Source: Macrostomum hystrix (taxonomy: Eukaryota; Platyhelminthes; Macrostomidae). Taken from it: a stretch of DNA of 64,000 nt. Position 1 is the first letter of the stretch. Every line of letters starts with the position of its first letter. The position numbers and the translations under genes are program-made. The stretch covers positions 1,550,001 to 1,614,000 of the forward strand of contig CATNEN010000005.1 in NCBI GenBank assembly GCA_950097015.1, given 5' to 3'. Positions 24,336-35,515 of this stretch are shown here, piece by piece. The notes beneath the pieces are model-generated. The model was not told the DNA's origin. It made no database searches and was given only the letters and a program-made list of their open reading frames with translations.

Positions 24336-26007
24336 CTCAGAACTGAGAACTAATGTGAACAATTGAGATAGATTGTGCTTATCCTACGGGCTATACCGGA
24401 GTCGAAAATCATCGCACAGCGCAGAAGAGGATAGCAAGATTAAGTAGGCCTAACTTTGCTGCCACTTCTGTGGCACACCCTGCATACCTCCCCTGTCCCC
24501 TGTCGCTCTTCCTCTGGCTGGGTCCAGTTCGGCTATAATGCATAAAAATTAACAGCCGCCGCCGCAGATCACTTGATGCAATTTGCATTGGCCAGCCGTG
24601 GCTGGAATCCGAATAAATCCCTCAGCTTTCTTCGCCTAGTGGGGGGGCAGCCTCGCTAACCCTTCCCCATTTATCCCCGATCTTACGCCGTTGAGAGGGG
24701 ATTAACTAGCCCACAAATATAGCAGACCGCACCCCTCCGGAGCTCTGGGATAAATATTAGCGCGGCTCAAAGTGGGGATCAGAGGGCATGCGCACTGGGA
24801 TAATTTTCCCAGTGACAGAGGATATCGAGAATAGGGATCAGGGGGGCGGCGTTTCATTTGCACCTATAATCCCCAAGTTAACAAACCGGTCTCGCAGCAG
24901 AGTCTGTTGCACAATCTCATTTTTTTGGGTCTCAAGAATATTTTGTCTAGTCTAATCTTGGCAACTTGACCGGGGCGACAGAAAACACGAGCTCAAAGCG
25001 AAACTGCAGCCAAAACAGGAACAGATGGTCATAGCGGCGGCCGCTAAAGAATTTTTGCTCCACTCTCGATAATTTTTATTTGTAGCCCAAAATTAGCGGA
25101 TTATAAAATGTCGGCACAAAATAATTGTGTCCGAAAAACACCATAAAAAAACTAAGAAAAAATAAATGCCTCCATTATCAGCTTAGAGAACTTAACATTT
25201 GCTACTGATAATATTTAATAACTTGACAATTCTAAAAAAATAAAATCGAATAGAAATGATAACTAGCTTAGTAGGGCCTGATGTTACAGCTGTACAGTCC
25301 ATGGACTGGGTGGACTCGACGCTCTCCACATTACCCCCCCGCCCAGCTAGAAAATTTGTTCCCGCGGAGTCGGGAATCGAACCACCGACCGACCTTTAAG
25401 TATTTAATCGGACTCTATAACCACTAATATGCAACAACCCACTAAGCTGACAATAATTATAAGTTCGAACTGCAAAAAGTAAAGTACTATAAGAATTGAA
25501 ATAAAGGCTTCATATAAAACATTAGGAATATAATTCCATGGTCAGTGATATGGGCAGTATTTGAACTGTGAAACTGTTGGATTATATATTTTAGATGCCA
25601 TCTACCGAGCACAACGCACCGTCAGTGGGAAAGATAAGCTTAGACAAAATTTGATAATACTCCTATATACAATTGAATTGTCCATTAGAAATTGAATTTC
25701 ACCACAGAGAATATACGCGATATAGACTAAAATCGCTTTTTTTATATTTATCAAGTGCAATCGTGGGCTAGCTGTATACGTCCCTGAGCTGGTTCGGGGT
25801 GTTTGTGTAATGATAGATAGGCCCGTGCAGGGTTGAAGGTCACAGACTCCGCTTCAGTCGGTATTTTCCTGGGATAGCGATCTTTTTCTGAGAAGAAGAC
25901 TAGGAGACTTAATTGGGTTAACCAAATCCTACTAGATTTAGTATTGGAATCCATCTGCGTATGTTCGAATGCTATTTCTACTGGCTTTTAGACGGCTGTG
26001 TCCGCGA
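24336..26007. other. Unique intergenic DNA with a SINE
   Basis: 24,450-24,950 is GC-richer unique sequence without a convincing frame. A family-2 SINE copy is listed separately. Beyond 25,440 the DNA is AT-rich and featureless until the G-rich array. Confidence 0.4.
25285..25437 (-). mobile_element. SINE family 2 copy
   Basis: On the minus strand, a tRNA-like head has B box GGTTCGATTCCCGACTC. It is followed by a body with CCCAGCTAG-like sequence and the shared CAGTCCATGGACTG end. Confidence 0.75.
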
Positions 26008-27455
26008 GATGGGAATGGGTCAGGATGGGAATAGGTCCGGATGGGAATGAGTCAGGATGAGAATGGTCTGGATGGGAATGAGTCAGGATGAGAATGGTCT
26101 GGATGGGAATGGGTCAGGATGGGAATAGGTCCGGATGGAAATGAGTCAGGATGAGAATGGGTCAGGATGGGAATGGGTCAGGATGGGAATAGGTCCGGAT
26201 GGGAATGGGTCAGGATGGGAATGGGTCAGGATGGGAATGGGTCAGGATGGGAATGGGTCAGGATGGGACTGGGTCAAGATGGGAATAGGTCCGGATGGGA
26301 ATGGGTCAGGATGGGAATGGGTCAGGATGGGAATGGGTCAGGATGGGAATGGGTCAGGATGGGAATGGGTCAGGATGGGAATAGGTCCGGATGGAAATGA
26401 GTCAGGATGAGAATGGGTCAGGATGGGAATGGGTCAGGATGGGAATAGGTCCGGATGGGAATGTGTCAGGATGGGAATGGGTCAGGATGGGAATGGGTCA
26501 GGATAGGAATGGGTCAGGATGGGAATGGGTCAGGATGGGAATGGGTCAGGATGGGAATGGGTCAGGATGGGAATGGGTCAGGATGGGAATGGGTCAGGAT
26601 GGGAATGGGTCAGGATGGGAATGGGTCAGGATGGGAATGGGTCAGGATGGGAATGGGTCAGGATGGGAATGGGTCAGGATGGGAATGAGTCAGGATGAGA
26701 ATGGTCTGGATGAGAATGGTCTGGATGGGAATGGTCTGGATGGGAATGGGTCAGGATGGGAATGGGTCAGGATGGGAATGGGTCCGGATGGGAATGAGTC
26801 AGGATGGGAATGGGTCAGGATCGGAATGGGTCAGGATTGGAATGGGTCAGGGTGGGAATGGGTCAGGATGGGAATGGGTCAGGATGGGAATGGGTCCGGA
26901 TGGGAATGAGTCAGGATGGGAATGGGTCAGGATCGGAATGGGTCCGGATGGGAATGAGTCGGATGGGAATGGGTCAGGATGGGAATTTGTCAGGATGGGA
27001 ATGGGTCAGGATTGGAATGGGTCAGGATGGGAATGAATCAGGATGAGAATGGTCTGGATGGGAATGGGTCAGGATGGGAATGGGTCAGGATTGGAATGGG
27101 TCAGGATGGGAATGGGTCAGGATGGGAATGGGTCAGGATGGGAATGGGTCAGGGTGGGAATGGGTCAGGGTGGGAATGGGTCAGGGTGGGAATGGGTCAG
27201 GGTGGGAATGGGTCAGGGTGGGAATGGGTCAGGGTGGGAATGGGTCAGGGTGGGAATGGGTCAGGATGGGAATGGGTCCGGATGGGAATGGGTCAGGATG
27301 GGAATGGGTCAGGATGGGAATGGGTCAGGATGGGAATGGGTCAGGATTGGAATGGGTCAGGATGGGAATGGGTCCGGATGGGGAATGAGTCAGGATGAGA
27401 ATGGGTCAGGATGGGAATGGGTCAGGGTGGGAATGGGTCAGGGTGGGAATGGGTA
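26008..27455. repeat. 16-bp G-rich minisatellite
   Basis: About 90 copies of GGGAATGGGTCAGGAT, with variants GGTCCGGAT, GAGTCAGGAT and GGTCAGGGT grouped in blocks. Each pair of units offers four GGG tracts with loops of 3 and 7 bases on the plus strand. All three plus-strand frames are open because of the repeat; none is a gene. Confidence 0.96.
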
Positions 27456-28196
27456 AAGAAAAAATAACAGGAACTTGTTGACTTATAATGTTGACAAGTA
27501 CAGAAGCTTTATTCTATACAGATGTGTCATTCACTAAACAAATGTGCATTTTTATCTCTACAGCTATATTTGCGTTCTCCTTATGTTTTTTAGTTGAAAA
27601 GTTGAAGCACTAAATTGCATTTTACAACTACATTGATACACCAATAGAAACATGAATTTTAAAGCAGAATGTTTTGCACATTTTGATTAAAAAGAAGTTG
27701 TGTTTGCGTAAAAAACATAGAACAGAACATTGTGTGAGCCTGGTCATTGTCATGATTTCAAAGACAAATGAATTTTTCGAGCCAGTCTCGCTGAGATTCT
27801 GTTTGAGATTGACTAGAAATGTTTCAGCGAAGTTTTGACATAATAAACTGCGCAATAAGGAACACAACTTTGAGGATATTTAGAAAAGGGACTTGTTGAT
27901 AAGTGTTAGTAATAGTTTAAACAATAAATTAAATTAAAAAAAAATTGGTAAAGCTATAATATAAAGAGTTAATTTTGAGATCTACAATTTTTGGGATCTT
28001 AAACAGAAATGGGATGTTTTAGGGAAATTTCAGAGCTCTTTTCCGATTTTTCCATGATAATAATTGAATCCATTCAATTAAGGAATTTAGGAAAGAAAAT
28101 CCCAATTTATATTGCAAAACGATTTAGTACAGAAAATAATGGTACAGCGAGAGATGCAACAGTTAAATAAGTTTCTAATAAGCGATTGCGTCACAG
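27456..28196. other. Probable 3' UTR and spacer of the Snail gene
   Basis: AT-rich sequence with no coding segment. The minus-strand AATAAA listed separately is the likely end of the Snail transcript. Confidence 0.4.
27508..27513 (-). terminator. Possible polyadenylation signal of the Snail gene
   Basis: AATAAA on the minus strand (TTTATT on plus), about 690 bases after the stop codon. Confidence 0.35.
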
Positions 28197-28845
28197 TCAG
28201 TCTTCCAGTTGCATAGCAGCACTGGAGTCCATCATCAGCTGGGCCGACGAATCGTCGTCCTGATCGCTGCCGTGAGCCGAGCCGGACGAATATCCGACGA
28301 CTGTCGCTCCGGCAGCAGCAGCAGCAGCAGCGGCGGCGGTGGCGGCGGCGTCGGCGGCGGCGGCGGCGGAGGTGCCGACGTGGCAGCAGCCGCCGATGCT
28401 GCGATGCTTGGTTAGCAGGCCCATCCTGCTGAAGGTCTTGCCGCACACCTGGCAGCAGTACTTCTTCACCTCCGAGTGTGTCTGCATGTGCGCCCGCAGG
28501 TTGGACCGGTCGGCGAAGGCCCGCTGACAGACGCCGCACTCGAACGGCTTCTCGCCGGTGTGAGTCCGGATGTGGCCGTTCAGCAGCCACATTCGGCTGA
28601 ATGCTTTGCCGCAGATTTTGCACTGGCAGGGCAGCGTGTGAGTGCGGATGTGCATCTTCAGAGCGCTCAGGCTGAAGTACACCTTCTGACAGCGGGTGCA
28701 ACTGAACCGCTTGGCGGGGTCCGAGCTGGCGCTGACGCCGCCACCGGAGATTTGGTCGCCGCCACCGCCGCAGTTGGTCGACTCTCGATGCTTCAACAGG
28801 CCCGCGCTTGTTGTGTAACTTCGCCGACAATTCTCGCAGGAGAAG

Positions 28846-28881
<36 letters not shown>

Positions 28882-29831
28882 GGCTGGGGCGACGGCGTCG
28901 TCGGCGAGTTGTTTGCCTCGGCTTTGACGACAACAGCGGAGAGTGTTGGCGAGGACAGAGTTGACGACGGTGAGTTACTTTCAGAGTGGAGCTGCTGCTG
29001 CTGCTGCTGCTGCTGTAGCGACTGCAGTCGACATCCAGGTCGAAACGATGACATCGGAGTGAAGCTGCCGCCGTGAATCGGCGCAGCAGCTGGCGGCGAC
29101 TCTGGTGACGACTTCGCGCTACCAGCAGCCAGTCTATGCAGCTCTCGCGCCTTGGCCAGGGCCCGCATCTGGAAGTCGGCGAACAGCTGCGGATAGGCGC
29201 GTATGTTTTCCCAGGTCGGCTTCAGCTCCGTTGGCGGCAGCGGAAGAGTCGGCGGCGGAGGCGGCGGCGGCTGCGGCGTCGGCTGCAGATGTTGCTGACC
29301 AACGCAGAGAGACATGAGCAGCGGGTTCACGGCGGCTGCGGCGGCTGCTGCTGCCGTTGGAAACGAAGCCAGCGACATGAGCAAGCGAGGATCTAGCAGA
29401 GCGGCAGCTGCTGCTGAATTCTGCTGCTGCTGAAACTGCAGCCAGCGATAGTCGAACGGTGGCATTCCGGCACTGATTAGCTGCTGCTGCTGCTGCTGAC
29501 TCAGCTGTGACGCTGCAGGCGCAGCAAGAGAATGATGATGGCGATGGTGCTGACTGATGACACCGCTGCTAGATTTGCTGCATCCTTGAAGTCGCGCTGT
29601 GGAGTCTGGGATTAAAGAACAATTAGTTTCAAATTCAGTTTAACAATATTATTGAACAACTCGCAGACGTCTAGGAGGTGATTTCAGATCATTCCGCTGA
29701 CTCCTGAGCAGACATAGTAGGCACTCACCAAGAATTCCGGGTTGCAATCTTCCAGACTCGCCAGAAGCAGCGGCAGCAGCGGCAGGTGCCGCATCTCGCA
29801 TTATCCAGCCGATATGAGTATTCATAGTCAT
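28197..29831 (-). CDS. snai: Snail-family C2H2 zinc-finger transcription factor
   Basis: Snail proteins are nuclear repressors that bind E-boxes (CAGGTG) and drive mesoderm formation and epithelial-mesenchymal transition. Two exons: 29831-29729 ([18 protein letters not shown]..., ending CTT G/GTGAGT) and 29605-28197 (after AATCCCAG; phase 1 fits, giving ...GILDSTARLQ). Product about 503 aa. Five fingers lie near the C-terminus: ZF1 about 291-313 (CENC...H...C), ZF2 337-357 ([14 protein letters not shown]), ZF3 363-383 ([21 protein letters not shown]-like), ZF4 391-411 ([18 protein letters not shown]), ZF5 419-441 ([14 protein letters not shown], final Cys). [13 protein letters not shown] and [12 protein letters not shown] point to Snail rather than Scratch. 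The rest is poly-Q, poly-A and poly-P. The usual N-terminal SNAG motif (MPRSFLV) is absent. The intron is 123 bp. A TATA-like site lies upstream at 30,031-30,040. Confidence 0.94.
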
Positions 29832-30030
29832 AGCTCAAATGATTTCACTTTCGCACTATAGTAGCTGCGGCTACTGATGAAGTCACAGTATAATTGTTAG
29901 ATTAATATATGTGTGTGTGACACTGCACTGCAGGTTTAAACGTGCACAAGTGGCTTCAAAGCCGAAGTTGATCGAATCGTCTCTCTTTCCTTAATAGAGC
30001 GAGGCGATGACAATGAACAGCGCTTGAGTG

Positions 30031-30040
30031 CTTTTTTATA
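30031..30040 (-). promoter_or_regulatory. TATA-like element upstream of the Snail gene
   Basis: TATAAAAAAG on the minus strand, about 200 bases upstream of the start codon. It would place transcription start near 30,000-30,010. Inferred from sequence only. Confidence 0.35.
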
Positions 30041-30509
30041 ACTTAGCTATTAATTTATCTTCACACCTTTAGATAATTTATTTCACTCTCGCTTTCTGTG
30101 GCTACGAATATTGAGCTATGATGAGAACTGAGTCTAATTTTTTGAGTCCTATAGCGAGTGCGGTAGGCTGATGTCTTGCTTCTAAAAGCGTTAAGTTAAA
30201 AATTCTGTGTTTTTCTTTGGTTAAAAACTAACTCACTTGAGCAAGCTTTGGGGAGGGTTGCTGACATCAAATAGGAAGCTGGCCCCGGGGACTGGGGACT
30301 CGAGCAACTGTTGAGCAGTTTGTGGGGATTGCGCGTCGACAACCAATGGGAGCGCATGGACACATGCGATTGGTCGCTTTTGAAGTTTAATGAGTTGCGG
30401 GAGAAAATCCTCACTCCAAATTGCTTACTCAGAGACTCAAAATGGGCTATTTTTGCCATGTTCCCTTAAGATGCGACGATAATATCAAAACATACAAGAA
30501 ACTGCTTCG
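30041..30509. other. Snail upstream region, unique
   Basis: Unique sequence between the TATA-like site and the E-box satellite. An 87-codon minus frame (30,196-30,459) resembles nothing known and is not called. Confidence 0.35.
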
Positions 30510-31070
30510 GTTCTCGCCTGATTCTTAATCATTCTCACCTGAATCTCTATCACTCTCACCTGAATCTTAATCGTTCTCACCTGAATCTCTATCACTCTCA
30601 CCTGATTCTTAATCATTCTCACCTGAATCTCTATCACTCTCACCTGATTCTTAATCATTCTCACCTGAATCTCTATCACTCTCACCTGAATCTTAATCGT
30701 TCTCACCTGAATCTCTATCACTCTCACCTGATTCTTAATCATTCTCACCTGAATCTCTATCACTCTCACCTGATTCTTAATCATTCTCACCTGAATCTCT
30801 ATCACTCTCACCTGAATCTTAATCGTTCTCACCTGAATCTCTATCACTCTCACCTGATTCTTAATCATTCTCACCTGAATCTCTATCACTCTCACCTGAT
30901 TCTTAATCATTCTCACCTGAATCTCTATCACTCTCACCTGATTCTTAATCATTCTCACCTGAATCTCTATCACTCTCACCTGAATCTTAATCATTCTCAC
31001 CTGAATCTCTATCACTCTCACCTGATTCTTAATCATTCTCACCTGAATCTCTATCACTCTCACCTGATTC
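30510..31070. repeat. 21-bp minisatellite (42-bp dimer) upstream of the Snail gene
   Basis: Two 21-bp forms alternate: TCTCACCTGAATCTCTATCA plus C, and TCTCACCTGATTCTTAATCA plus T. Together they make a 42-bp higher-order unit. Nearly every 21-mer carries CACCTG. Confidence 0.95.
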
Positions 31071-32150
31071 TACCATTCTCACCTGAATTTACAATTCTCA
31101 CCTGATTCTACCATTCTCACCTGATTCTACCATTTTTACCTGAATCTACCATTCTCACCTGATTCTACCATTCTCATCTGAATCTACCATTCTCATCTGA
31201 ATCTACCATTCTCACCTGAATTTACAATTCTCACCTGAATCTACCATTCTCACCTGATTCTACCATTCTCATCTGAATCTACCATTCTCATCTGAATCTA
31301 CCATTCTCACCTGAATTTACAATTCTCACCTGAATCTACCATTCTCACCTGATTCTACCATTTTTACCTGAATCTACCATTCTCACCTGATTCTACCATT
31401 CTCATCTGAATCTACCATTCTCATCTGAATCTACCATTCTCATCTGAATCTACCATTCTCATCTGAATCTACCATTCTCAATCTGAATCTACCATTCTCA
31501 TCTGAATCTACCATTCTCATCTGAATCTACCATTCTCAATCTGAATCTACCATTCTCATCTGAATCTACTATTCTCACCTGAATCTACCGTTCTCACCTG
31601 AATCTACCATTCTCACCTGATTCTACCATTCTCACCTGATTCTACCATTCTCACCTGAATCTACCATTCTCACCTGAATCTACCATTCCCACCTGAATCT
31701 ACCATTCTCATCTGAATCTACCATTCTCACCTGATTCTACCATTCTCACCTGATTCTACCATTTTCACCTGAATCTACCATTCTCACCTGATTCTACCAT
31801 TCTCACCTGATTCTACCATTCTCACCTGATTCTACCATTCTCACCTGAATTTACCATTCTCACCTGATTTTACCATTCTCACCTGATTCTACCATTCTCA
31901 CCTGAATCTACCATTCTCATCTGAATCTACCATTCTCACCTGAATCTACCATTCTCACCTGAATTTACCATTCTCATCTGAATTTACCATTCTCACCTGA
32001 TTCTACCATTCTCACGTGATTCTACCATTTTCACCTGAATCTACCATTCTCACTTGAATCTACCATTCTCATCTGAATCTCTATCATTCTTACCTGAATC
32101 TTTGTCCCTCTCACCTGAATCTCTATAACTCTCAACTAAATCTCTTTTCT
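31071..32150. repeat. 19-bp minisatellite derived from the 21-bp array
   Basis: The same CTCACCTGA core continues, but the unit is now 19 bp (CTCACCTGATTCTACCATT), about 55 copies. Many have CATCTG instead of CACCTG. The last few units (32,060-32,150) return to the CTCTATCA form. Confidence 0.95.
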
Positions 32151-32861
32151 TCTCATAAAAATAATTTATCTTGACGACAAAATAATAATTTTCTCACACT
32201 GTACAGTAAAACGCGCACTAACACAACCGACTACAAGACACGTGTCTGCTGAATATGAATAGCATTTACTGCATGGACAAACATTCTAGTTAGTATTTAT
32301 ATCACTTATTGTATGCGTAGAAACAGGTACTGGGGTGTCAAGGAATAATGCAAATAGATGCTTGGCATGTAAATCCAAGAGTTTGTTTTGCAAATAAGAT
32401 CGTTAAAGGCTTACAAGCCTAACATCATCTAGTCATGCGTTAGCCGCTGCGGCAGAAACAAGGTTTTATTAAAAATCGACAAATGGCACCTAAAAATATG
32501 CAGTCTACCTTTGTGAGCTTGCACAGTACCTTCAATTTCACTTTTCGTTCTTGAAGATACTCGTAAAACAGCAGCGGCAGCAGGTGCCCCGCAACGCAGA
32601 ATTTAATTGCTCAAACGAATTGTTTGAAGACCATTATTAAAGCTAACGCCGAATATATATAGTTTAGCCTCTGTTAAACGATAATGCAAATGAGGTGATG
32701 AATGATTATTGGCTTGCTGCTGTGAGCGTAAGTGTACAACAACTCTCAGAGATGGCACAATGCATTTTAAACCCACCGCATCAATTATGCAGTGCTTGAA
32801 GATAGTTGAGCGACTGAGCTGTCAATCAAACCAGTTCAAGTCAGCGAAGAACATTATATAC
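32151..32861. other. Unique spacer
   Basis: AT-rich. Near 32,566-32,605 a short GC-rich patch (GCAGCGGCAGCAGGTGCC) resembles the first Snail exon on the same strand. Nothing else is recognised. Confidence 0.35.
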
Positions 32862-33430
32862 TGTTACACGCAGTGTTAACTGTTAGACACAGTGTTAACT
32901 GTTACACACAGTACGAAGTGTTAGACACTAGAAATTGTTAGACACAGTATAAACTGTTAGACACAGTGTTAACTGTTAGACACAGTGTTAACTGTTAGAC
33001 ACAGTGTTAACTGTTAGACACAGTGTTAACTGTTAGACACAGTGTTAACTGTTACACACAGTACGAAGTGTTAGACACTAGAAATTGTTAGACACAGTGT
33101 TAACTGTTAGACACAGTGTTAACTGTTACACACAGTACGTAGTGTTATACACTAGAAATTGTATAGACACTAGACATAGTATAAACTGTTAGACACAGTG
33201 TTAACCAAAACACACAGTGTTAACTGTTAGACACAGTGTTAACTGTTAGACACAGTGTTAACTGTTAGACACAGTATGAACTCTTAGACACAGTATGAAC
33301 TGTTAGACACAGTGTAAACTGTTAGACACAGTATGAACTTTTAGACACATTGTGACGTGTTAGACACAGTGTGACGTGTTATACACAGAGTGAACTGTTA
33401 GACACAGTATGAAGTGTTAGACACAGTATG
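32862..33430. repeat. 19-bp minisatellite
   Basis: About 30 copies of TGTTAGACACAGTGTTAAC with GTATGAAC and GTGTGACG variants. Confidence 0.92.
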
Positions 33431-34405
33431 AACTGTTAGTCACATCCAAAATTTAAATTAAATTATTCTAGTTGAAATTAAAAGAAAAAGTCTGGAAAAT
33501 CTCATGAATTCAAAATCTCTGATTAATTAGCTGTGCGTATAAAGTGCACAATAATTTTGTTAAAAACTAAAAACAGCAAAACTAACTGCACAACATTTTG
33601 CAATAATTATTGCACATATTTTGACAATGTACGAGCGTATTTAAGAAAAATATATAACAAAAACTATGTATATTTAAGCACAGAATAAACGAAAAACTAA
33701 TTTTTGTTACCTAGAAAATCAATTCGAAGTAAAAAAACAAAATAAGTAGAAAAAATATGCCAAAAACAACACAAAAATGCTTGTAAACAAACTGGGCAAT
33801 AAAGAAAGTGCGCAAATTGCACTACTAGTAGTAGCAATTAAAAACGCCTTCTTTTAACACGAAAAAACTGCGAAGAAACTGACTACTTAAAGTAGACGAA
33901 GTATTAATTTATTTGTACAAAAAAATAGGAAAAAAATGCGCGAAAAGCACAGACTTTGGCAGCTGATAAAGAGGCTAACTAAAATGGCCGAAAAAAACGA
34001 GGCACAACTGGGCAAACAGCATTACTACGAGTACTAGTGCAGAATATTAGTTTTAGCTAATGATCGAAAATCGATCCCTTAATTTTCCTACACTATAGAC
34101 GTACAGGAAGTTTAGATGTAAAAAGGCTATTTAAATGTAATGCAGATTTTACTAGCTAATTTAGCTTGAGCAGCATAGCTAGGCCATTTAGAATGCAAAA
34201 GGCAGTATAGACGGAATATTCATTTTAGCAGAAGACAAACGATTTAAAAATAAGAAAAAAATGGAAGGCAAAAAGGATAATAGTTAACGAAAACTGTTAG
34301 ATCTTAAGAAATTCGTCCGAATGACTATAGGATGTGATATGATTGCTATAATTTAGGTTTCAGGGTGGTGATAAGATAGGAGAGGAGAAAAAATGAAACG
34401 ATAGA
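33431..34405. other. AT-rich spacer
   Basis: Very AT-rich unique sequence, with no gene or repeat recognised. Confidence 0.5.
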
Positions 34406-35325
34406 AGAGGGGAGAAGACGGGAGAAGACGGGAGGGAGAAGACAGGATGGAGAGGACAGGAGGGAGAAGACAGGGGAGAAGACGGGAGAAGATAGGCGGG
34501 AGGGGACAGTAGGGAGAAGACAGGAAGGAGAGGACAGTAGGCAGAAGACAGGAAGGAGAGGACAGTAGGCAGAAGACAGGAAGGAGAGGACAGTAGGCAG
34601 AAGACAGGAAGGAGAGGACAGTAGGGAGAAGACAGGAAGGAGAGGACAGTAGGCAGAAGACAGGAAGGAGAGGACAGTAGGCAGAAGACAGGAAGGAGAG
34701 GACAGTAGGGAGAAGACAGGAAGGAGAGGACAGTAGGGAGAAGACAGGAAGGAGAGGACAGTAGGCAGAAGACAGGAAGGAGAGGACAGTAGGCAGAAGA
34801 CAGGAAGGAGAGGACAGTAGGCAGAAGACAGGAAGGAGAGGACAGTAGGGAGAAGACAGGAAGGAGAGGACAGTAGGCAGAAGACAGGAAGGAGAGGACA
34901 GTAGGCAGAAGACAGGAAGGAGAGGACAGTAGGCAGAAGACAGGAAGGAGAGGACAGTAGGCAGAAGACAGGAAGGAGAGGACAGTAGGGAGAAGACAGG
35001 AAGGAGAGGACAGTAGGCAGAAGACAGGAAGGAGAGGACAGTAGGGAGAAGACAGGAAGGAGAGGACAGTAGGCAGAAGACAGGAAGGAGAGGACAGTAG
35101 GCAGAAGACAGGAAGGAGAGGACAGTAGGCAGAAGACAGGAAGGAGAGGACAGTAGGGAGAAGACAGGAAGGAGAGGACAGTAGGCAGAAGACAGGAAGG
35201 AGAGGACAGTAGGCAGAAGACAGGAAGGAGAGGACAGTAGGCAAAAGACAGGAAGGAGAGGACAGTAGGGAGAAGACGGGAGGGGACAGAAGGGTGAAGA
35301 CAGTAGGGATAATACAGGGGAGAAG
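34406..35325. repeat. 28-bp purine-rich minisatellite
   Basis: About 30 copies of a 28-bp unit, GGAAGGAGAGGACAGTAGGC plus AGAAGACA, with GGGAGAAGACA variants. Because 28 is not a multiple of 3 and the unit has no stop in any minus-strand frame, two frames over 330 codons long run through it. These are repeat artefacts. It lies in the region just downstream of the next gene. Confidence 0.95.
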
Positions 35326-35515
35326 AGACGAGTAGATAAAATGAGAGCAAATGGCGGCGAGAAAAAAAAGGGAGTGGAAAGTTGGTAAGTAAAATCTAGC
35401 TAGGGCCATTGTGGAATAATAGAGCATGTTAGAGAATTAGATTTACACACTAATTTCCGCAAAATGTAGTTTTAAGCAACTTAATATCAGTCCGAAGTCA
35501 TTCAGTTTCCAGTCT

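Noticed and set aside
26135-27456. Several Met/Gly/Asp/Trp-rich frames of up to 172 codons
   Set aside because: The 16-bp repeat read in all three frames.
34346-35427. Two open frames of 334 and 355 codons on the minus strand
   Set aside because: They are translations of the 28-bp satellite in different frames, with no sign of coding constraint.
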